From Domibacillus aminovorans (lineage in GTDB: Bacteria; Bacillota; Bacilli; Bacillales; Domibacillaceae), in the NCBI RefSeq assembly GCF_001643235.1, contig NZ_LQWY01000016.1, positions 1 to 64,000 of the forward strand: a DNA stretch of 64,000 nucleotides, given 5' to 3'. The translations under genes were made by a program, and so were the position numbers. Position 1 is the first letter of the stretch. Each line of letters begins with the position of its first letter. Shown here piece after piece: positions 59,604-64,000 of this stretch. The notes beneath the pieces were generated by a model. The model worked only from the letters and a program-made list of their open reading frames with translations, did no database searches and had not been told where the DNA came from.

Positions 59604-59620
59604 TGTTAGATTATATAACA
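59604..59620 (+). promoter_or_regulatory. TnrA box of the nitrite reductase operon
   Basis: TGTTAGATTATATAACA matches TGTNA-N7-TNACA perfectly. TATAAT at 59650-59655 follows; the box centre is about 50 bases upstream of the expected transcription start, the usual distance for TnrA activation. Confidence 0.9.
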
Positions 59621-59649
59621 TTAATCATGACGATCCCTTTTTCCTTATC

Positions 59650-59655
59650 TATAAT
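59650..59655 (+). promoter_or_regulatory. -10 element of the nitrite reductase operon
   Basis: TATAAT, 36 bases before the nasD ATG. No good -35, as expected for a promoter activated by TnrA. Confidence 0.65.
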
Positions 59656-59690
59656 CAATCGTATCAACAGCCACTGAGGAGGATGTTTTT

Positions 59691-62087
59691 ATGAATCAAG
59701 AAAAAATCGTCATGGTTGGAAATGGAATGGCCGGTGTCCGTTCGATCGAAGAAATTTTAAACGTTCGACCGGATCACTTTCATATAACAATTTTCGGAAC
59801 AGAACCGTATCCAAACTACAACCGGATTCAACTGTCAAAGGTGTTGCAGGGAGATACAACCATCTCAGATATTACATTGAATGACTGGAATTGGTATGAA
59901 GATCATGATATTAAGCTTTATTCAGGTGAAACAGTCGTTCACATTAATACGAAAGAGCAATTTGTCCAAACAAACAAAGAACGCAGCGTTTCATATGATA
60001 AATTAATTATCGCGACGGGCTCGCTACCGTTTATCATTCCGGTGCCGGGATCAGATAAAGAAGGCGTGACTGCATTTCGTGATATTCAGGACTGTGAAAA
60101 AATGATTGATTGTTCAAAAGTATATAAAAAAGCAGCGGTTATAGGTGGGGGGCTGCTTGGTCTCGAAGCGGCACGTGGACTATTAAATCTTGGAATGACT
60201 GTTGATGTTATTCATCTTACTGATTGTCTAATGGATCGGCAGTTGGATGAAACAGCCAGCAAAATGCTGAAAAAAGAGCTCGAAAAACAAGGGATGAAAT
60301 TCTTAATGAATAAACAGACCGCAGAAATTATTGGCGGTGACCGTGTCGAAGCAATCCGTTTTGGTGATGGGGAAGTCATTGATGCAGATCTTGTTGTGAT
60401 GGCAGCCGGCATTCGTCCAAACACAGGCCTTGCGAAAGAAAGTGGTATTGAAGTAAATCGAGGAATTCTCGTTAACGATTATATGGAAACAAGTATTCCA
60501 GGTGTATATGCAGTCGGCGAATGTGCAGAACACAGAGAAGTCGTGTACGGCCTCGTTGCACCGCTCTATGAGCAAGGAAAAGCAATGGCTGCCCACATTT
60601 GTAGTGAACAGGCGCCGGGATATGAAGGTTCTGTATTATCTACTCAATTAAAAGTATCCGGTGTCGATGTGTTTTCTGCCGGTGAAATTGTAGAAGACGA
60701 AGAGACAAAAACGATTAAAATGTTCGATGACTGGAAAGGTGTTTATAAAAAAATCATCATTCGTGACGGGAAAATGACCGGCGCTGTGTTATTTGGTGAT
60801 ACGAGTGAAGGGTCAAAGCTGCTGCGGCTTATTAACAAGCGGGCGAATGTAGAGGAATATATGGGCACTGAAGAAGCAGCAGAAAGCATGGTGGCGACGA
60901 TGGCAGACAGTGAGCTTGTCTGCGGCTGTAATGGTGTAACGAAAGGGACGATTACAGAGGCGATCAAGAAGATCGGCTTGACGACATTTGAAGAAGTGAA
61001 AGCATGTACGGGTGCATCCCGTTCATGCGGCGGCTGTAAATCACTTGTTGTCGATATTCTGGCGCATACACTCGGTGACGAGTTTGAAAAAGAGGATCAA
61101 AAAGAACCGGTTTGTGGTTGTACAACGTTGTCCCGTGATGATGTCGTAGAAGCAATTCGCGAAAAAGGGCTGACATATACGCGCGAAGTGATGAATGTAC
61201 TTGGCTGGAAAACAGAAGACGGCTGTTCGAAATGCCGGCCGGCGCTCAATTATTATCTTGGCATGATCAACCCGGTTGAATATGAAGATGAGAAAGAATC
61301 GCGTTTCGTCAATGAAAGAATGCATGCAAATATTCAAAAAGACGGTACTTATTCAGTCGTTCCCCGTATGTACGGCGGTGTCACGTCAGCGGACGATCTT
61401 CGGAAGATTGCGGATGTAGCCGACAAGTATGAAGTACCGCTTATTAAAGTAACCGGCGGACAGCGGATTGATTTGTTCGGTGTGAAAAAAGAAGACTTGC
61501 CGGACGTATGGGCCGATCTCGGCATGCCATCGGGTTACGCGTATGGAAAAACATTGCGTACGGTGAAAACGTGTGTCGGTGAAAGCTTCTGCCGGTTTGG
61601 GACACAGGATTCAATCGGAATGGGTATCGCCATGGAGAAAAAATTTGAACGAATCGGTACACCGCATAAAGTGAAAATGGCCGTTTCAGCCTGCCCGCGT
61701 AACTGTGCAGAATCGGGTATTAAAGACATTGGTGTTGTTGGTGTAGACGGCGCTTGGGAAATTTATGTCGGTGGCAACGGCGGTACGCATTTGCGGGCAG
61801 CAGATTTATTTTGCAAAGTCACGACAAATGAAGAAGTAATGGAAATGATTGGCGCATTTTTGCAATATTACCGTGAAGATGCTGCCTACCTTGAGCGTAC
61901 ATCGGTCTGGGTGGAGCGTGTCGGACTTGACCATATTAAAGAAGTGCTTGCCGATAAAGCGACGCGCGATGCCCTAAATGCTCGCATAGCTGAAGCGTTG
62001 TCCGTTACAAAAGAGCCGTGGAAAGAAGTGATTGAGAGTGAGAAAATTCGCAAGGAACTATATGAGACAGTCCGTGTGACAAAATAA
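59691..62087 (+). CDS. nasD: assimilatory nitrite reductase large subunit
   Basis: 798 residues (NirB/NasD). NAD/FAD part: [12 protein letters not shown] at 6-17, [14 protein letters not shown] near 150. BFD-type [2Fe-2S] domain [11 protein letters not shown]...SCGGCK near 410-455. The ferredoxin-like half and siroheme-[4Fe-4S] site [13 protein letters not shown] near 624 and [14 protein letters not shown] near 660. Reduces nitrite to ammonium with NADH. Preceded by the TnrA box and ATG after GAGGAGG. Confidence 0.96.
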   Translation: MNQEKIVMVGNGMAGVRSIEEILNVRPDHFHITIFGTEPYPNYNRIQLSKVLQGDTTISDITLNDWNWYEDHDIKLYSGETVVHINTKEQFVQTNKERSVSYDKLIIATGSLPFIIPVPGSDKEGVTAFRDIQDCEKMIDCSKVYKKAAVIGGGLLGLEAARGLLNLGMTVDVIHLTDCLMDRQLDETASKMLKKELEKQGMKFLMNKQTAEIIGGDRVEAIRFGDGEVIDADLVVMAAGIRPNTGLAKESGIEVNRGILVNDYMETSIPGVYAVGECAEHREVVYGLVAPLYEQGKAMAAHICSEQAPGYEGSVLSTQLKVSGVDVFSAGEIVEDEETKTIKMFDDWKGVYKKIIIRDGKMTGAVLFGDTSEGSKLLRLINKRANVEEYMGTEEAAESMVATMADSELVCGCNGVTKGTITEAIKKIGLTTFEEVKACTGASRSCGGCKSLVVDILAHTLGDEFEKEDQKEPVCGCTTLSRDDVVEAIREKGLTYTREVMNVLGWKTEDGCSKCRPALNYYLGMINPVEYEDEKESRFVNERMHANIQKDGTYSVVPRMYGGVTSADDLRKIADVADKYEVPLIKVTGGQRIDLFGVKKEDLPDVWADLGMPSGYAYGKTLRTVKTCVGESFCRFGTQDSIGMGIAMEKKFERIGTPHKVKMAVSACPRNCAESGIKDIGVVGVDGAWEIYVGGNGGTHLRAADLFCKVTTNEEVMEMIGAFLQYYREDAAYLERTSVWVERVGLDHIKEVLADKATRDALNARIAEALSVTKEPWKEVIESEKIRKELYETVRVTK

Positions 62088-62106
62088 GGGACAGGGAGCA
62101 ATCAAA

Positions 62107-62424
62107 ATGGAAAAAACAAATGAGCGGATAAAGGTAGCTGTTTTGGATGAAATGCCGGAAAAAATTGGGCGGACTGTTCGAATTGGTTCACTTGAAATTG
62201 CTTTGTTTAAGCTAGCGGATGGCAATGTTCGTGCCATTGAAAACCGCTGTCCACATAAAGGCGGTGTGCTTGCAGAAGGAATCATCAGCGGCGAGCACGT
62301 TTTTTGCCCAATGCATGATTGGAAAATCTGTACGACAGATGGAAAAGTTCAGTCACCCGATGTCGGCTGTGTGAAAACATTTGCTGTGAAAATTGAAGAT
62401 GGCAATGTGTTTATTTTAATTTAA
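62107..62424 (+). CDS. nasE: assimilatory nitrite reductase small subunit
   Basis: 105-residue Rieske-like protein (NirD/NasE): RCPHKGGVL near 42 and CPMHDWKI near 62 carry the Cys/His pairs. Pairs with NasD; 19 bases downstream. Confidence 0.94.
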   Translation: MEKTNERIKVAVLDEMPEKIGRTVRIGSLEIALFKLADGNVRAIENRCPHKGGVLAEGIISGEHVFCPMHDWKICTTDGKVQSPDVGCVKTFAVKIEDGNVFILI

Positions 62425-62445
62425 ATAAAGAAGGGGGCGGAATGG

Positions 62446-62623
62446 ATGGGTAAAGTGTATCTCGTTGGGGCGGGACCAGGAGACCCGGACTTAATCACGG
62501 TAAAAGCACTAAAAGCGATTCAAGAAGCAATCAATCGGCAACCCAGCGATCATTATTGTTGGTGATATGGTGAAATGCCAAGAACTTTTACACCGACAAG
62601 AAGTAATAGAAGTGGGCTATTAA
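62446..62623 (+). pseudogene. nasF: uroporphyrinogen-III methyltransferase, internal deletion and frameshift
   Basis: The first 29 codons ([20 protein letters not shown]...) are the SUMT N-terminus with the SAM-binding Gly-rich loop. The sequence then jumps, out of frame, to the C-terminus ([18 protein letters not shown]... ending EVGY). About 190 residues in between are missing. The enzyme makes precorrin-2 for siroheme, the NasD cofactor, and the gene is the expected third member of the operon. Siroheme must be supplied by another locus, or nitrite reductase is not functional. Confidence 0.88.
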
Positions 62624-62635
62624 TAGTGAATAATG

Positions 62636-62668
62636 ACCTCGGCAAAGTGAATTTGTCGGGGTTTTTTT
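62636..62668 (+). terminator. terminator of the nitrite reductase operon
   Basis: ACCTCGGCAAA / TTTGTCGGGGT stem with GTGAA-type loop and a T run. Confidence 0.85.
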
Positions 62669-62686
62669 GTCTGAACGCACATACAA

Positions 62687-62715
62687 TTGACGGATCAGCA
62701 TTCATCCTGTAGAAT
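62687..62715 (+). promoter_or_regulatory. sigma-A promoter of mhqD
   Basis: TTGACG, 17-base spacer, TAGAAT, directly followed by the MhqR operator. Confidence 0.85.
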
Positions 62716-62733
62716 TATCTTTAATTCGAGATA
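62716..62733. promoter_or_regulatory. MhqR operator
   Basis: TATCTTTAATTCGAGATA, an inverted repeat (TATCT/AGATA around AATT) that matches the B. subtilis MhqR site TATCTCGAATTCGAGATA at 16 of 18 bases. It overlaps the transcription start, so MhqR would repress. Confidence 0.85.
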
Positions 62734-62753
62734 ATAAAAACGGAGGAATTTAA

Positions 62754-63353
62754 ATGAAACATATTTTTCAACAAGGAAAAAATGAGAACGTATTACTCAT
62801 GCTGCATGGCACAGGCGGTACAGAGCAGGATTTACTGCCGCTTGCACAGGCCGTTGATCCGGAAGCATCTGTATTAAGCGTGCGCGGTAATGTACTGGAA
62901 AACGGAATGCCCCGGTTTTTCCGCCGTCTCGCTGAAGGTATTTTTGATGAAGAGGATTTAATTTTTCGTACGAAAGAACTGAATGAATTTCTTGATGATG
63001 CGTCAAAACAATATGGATTTAGCCGTGATTCAGTTATTGCGATCGGTTATTCAAATGGTGCGAACATTGCAGCAAGCCTGCTTTTCCATTATGAAAAATC
63101 ATTAAAAGGGGCTATTTTGCATCATCCGATGGTGCCGCGCCGTGGAATAGAGCTGCCTGATTTAACGGGCACACCCGTCTTTATGGCGGCTGGAAAAAAT
63201 GATCCTTTATGTTCGCCGCAGGAAACAGAAGAGCTGCAGCAACTGCTTGATCATGCAGGGGCAATGACGGCTGTCCATTGGGAACAAAATGGACATATAC
63301 TGACAGGAACTGAAGTACAAGCAGCTACAGATTGGTACAAAAAGAATGCGTAA
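62754..63353 (+). CDS. mhqD: MhqD-type carboxylesterase (quinone stress)
   Basis: 199-residue alpha/beta hydrolase of the phospholipase/carboxylesterase family. HGTGGTEQDL near 19-28, nucleophile Ser in GYSNGANIA near 100-108, Asp in AGKNDPLC near 150 and His in QNGHILT near 180. In B. subtilis MhqD is induced by hydroquinone and catechol-type electrophiles via MhqR; the operator upstream supports the same here. GGAGG 8 bases before the ATG. Confidence 0.9.
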   Translation: MKHIFQQGKNENVLLMLHGTGGTEQDLLPLAQAVDPEASVLSVRGNVLENGMPRFFRRLAEGIFDEEDLIFRTKELNEFLDDASKQYGFSRDSVIAIGYSNGANIAASLLFHYEKSLKGAILHHPMVPRRGIELPDLTGTPVFMAAGKNDPLCSPQETEELQQLLDHAGAMTAVHWEQNGHILTGTEVQAATDWYKKNA

Positions 63354-63371
63354 TATACGCATTCTTTTTAT
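63341..63371 (+). terminator. terminator of mhqD
   Basis: AAAGAATGCGTA / TACGCATTCTTT stem with ATA loop and T-rich tail; overlaps the mhqD stop. Confidence 0.88.
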
Positions 63372-63372
63372 T

Positions 63373-63400
63373 TTGACACAAATGAAAAATAATGTAATAT
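63373..63400 (+). promoter_or_regulatory. sigma-A promoter of the AbrB-like gene
   Basis: TTGACA, 16-base spacer, TAATAT (preceded by TG). Confidence 0.75.
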
Positions 63401-63432
63401 TAATAGTACATATGGATCATTGGAGGCGGATG

Positions 63433-63735
63433 ATGAAAGAAATAATTTTAAGACGAGTTGTCGATAAAGAAGGAAGAATCACCATTCCAAAATCAATGCG
63501 TACACAGTTGAGCATTCAAGGATCAGACCAGGTTGCGATGGTTTATGAACAGGAAAGCATTATCATGAGAAAATATGACTCTCATTTTGATGTGAAAGAA
63601 GAAAGAACGTGTTTTATGACAGGCATCGTATCAAAAGATCATAGGCATTTCAGTGGGGATATTGTGCTTAGTAAAGAAGGAGCGATCTGGCTGCTGGACG
63701 AAATCCAGTCTTATTGGATAAAAGTTGGCATATAA
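63433..63735 (+). CDS. AbrB/SpoVT-type DNA-binding regulator
   Basis: 100 residues. The N-terminal 45 (ILRRVVDKEGRITIPKSMR, then IIMRKY) form the swapped-hairpin AbrB DNA-binding fold. The C-terminal half (FMTGIVSKDHRHFSGDIVLS) is family-specific, similar to small AbrB-like proteins of Bacillus. Targets unknown. The frame extends upstream, but GGAGG is 6 bases before ATG 63433. It may be read through into uppP 50 bases later. Confidence 0.82.
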   Translation: MKEIILRRVVDKEGRITIPKSMRTQLSIQGSDQVAMVYEQESIIMRKYDSHFDVKEERTCFMTGIVSKDHRHFSGDIVLSKEGAIWLLDEIQSYWIKVGI

Positions 63736-63785
63736 TTCAAAACATGCTATTTTAAAGAGTGGAAATCAATAGAAGGAGCTATCAT

Positions 63786-64000
63786 ATGGACTTTATTACT
63801 CTTTTAAAAGCAGTTATTCTTGGCCTGGTTGAAGGATTGACAGAATTTGCGCCGGTATCATCAACTGGGCATATGATTATCGTGGATGATATGTGGCTGC
63901 AGTCACAAGCGTTTTTAGGGAAATATGCAGCAAACACGTTTAAAATCGTTATTCAACTCGGTTCCATATTAGCGGTTGTCGTCGTGTTTAGAAATCGATT
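63786..64000 (+). CDS. uppP: undecaprenyl-diphosphatase, partial (cut by window end)
   Basis: 71 codons of UppP/BacA before the window ends. [19 protein letters not shown] at 12-30 is the family signature with the catalytic Glu and PGxRSxxT-type partner further on. Membrane enzyme that recycles undecaprenyl pyrophosphate for cell wall synthesis; overexpression gives bacitracin resistance. ATG 63786 after AGAAGGAGC. Confidence 0.95.
   Translation, partial: MDFITLLKAVILGLVEGLTEFAPVSSTGHMIIVDDMWLQSQAFLGKYAANTFKIVIQLGSILAVVVVFRNR

Overview
The window is a chromosomal segment of an endospore-forming Bacillaceae bacterium. The core gene order (hprK-lgt-ppaX, his operon, trxB-yvcI-rapZ-yvcK-whiA-crh, clpP, sigL, cggR-gapA-pgk-tpiA-gpmI-eno, secG-est-rnr-smpB-ssrA) is the one known from Bacillus subtilis. 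A small acid-soluble spore protein gene (sspK) is present, and CtsR, CggR, TnrA and MhqR sites and a lysine riboswitch sit where a Bacillus would have them. The species cannot be named from this alone.

Layout. 0.4-5.9 kb: a cell-wall amidase, then hprK, lgt and three yvo-type genes. 6.0-12.3 kb: the histidine operon, in which hisB is fused in frame to an N-terminally truncated hisH. 12.4-18.9 kb: TPR protein, thioredoxin reductase and the yvcI-rapZ-yvcK-whiA-crh operon. 19.0-19.7 kb: three very small genes, including sspK. 19.85-24.13 kb: a decayed 4.2 kb element integrated in a tRNA-Arg(CCG) gene, flanked by a 63-bp direct repeat. It holds a short tyrosine recombinase, a membrane-anchored Mrr-like nuclease, a broken integrase and an XRE repressor remnant. 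24.3-38.45 kb: clpP, sigL, the glycolytic operon and the secG-est-rnr-smpB-ssrA block. 38.45-49.27 kb: a 10.8 kb island integrated in the 3' end of ssrA (tmRNA). 49.35-55.1 kb: a complete Mrp Na+/H+ antiporter operon on the minus strand, with a divergent KdpD/USP-like gene. 56.2-57.0 kb: a second short recombinase, probably inactive, next to an amino-acid permease fragment. 57.0-59.5 kb: tatA, a lysine-riboswitch-controlled lysine permease and tnrA. 59.7-62.6 kb: assimilatory nitrite reductase genes with TnrA boxes and a wrecked SUMT gene. 62.7-64 kb: mhqD, an AbrB-like regulator and the start of uppP.

The strongest candidate for an undescribed system is the AT-rich cargo of the ssrA island (41.2-49.1 kb). 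It is one tightly packed six-gene operon: a short dynamin-like GTPase, a long dynamin-like GTPase, a small protein with a glycine-rich membrane tail, a 1080-residue HerA/DUF87-type ATPase carrying an internal glycine-zipper-like hydrophobic segment, an LHH-type HNH nuclease, and a SMI1/KNR4 (SUKH) immunity-type protein. A WYL-domain regulator lies just upstream. The set suggests a membrane-associated machine with a nuclease effector and its antidote, used either for contact-dependent competition or for phage defence. The function is inference; the gene content and operon structure are visible in the sequence.
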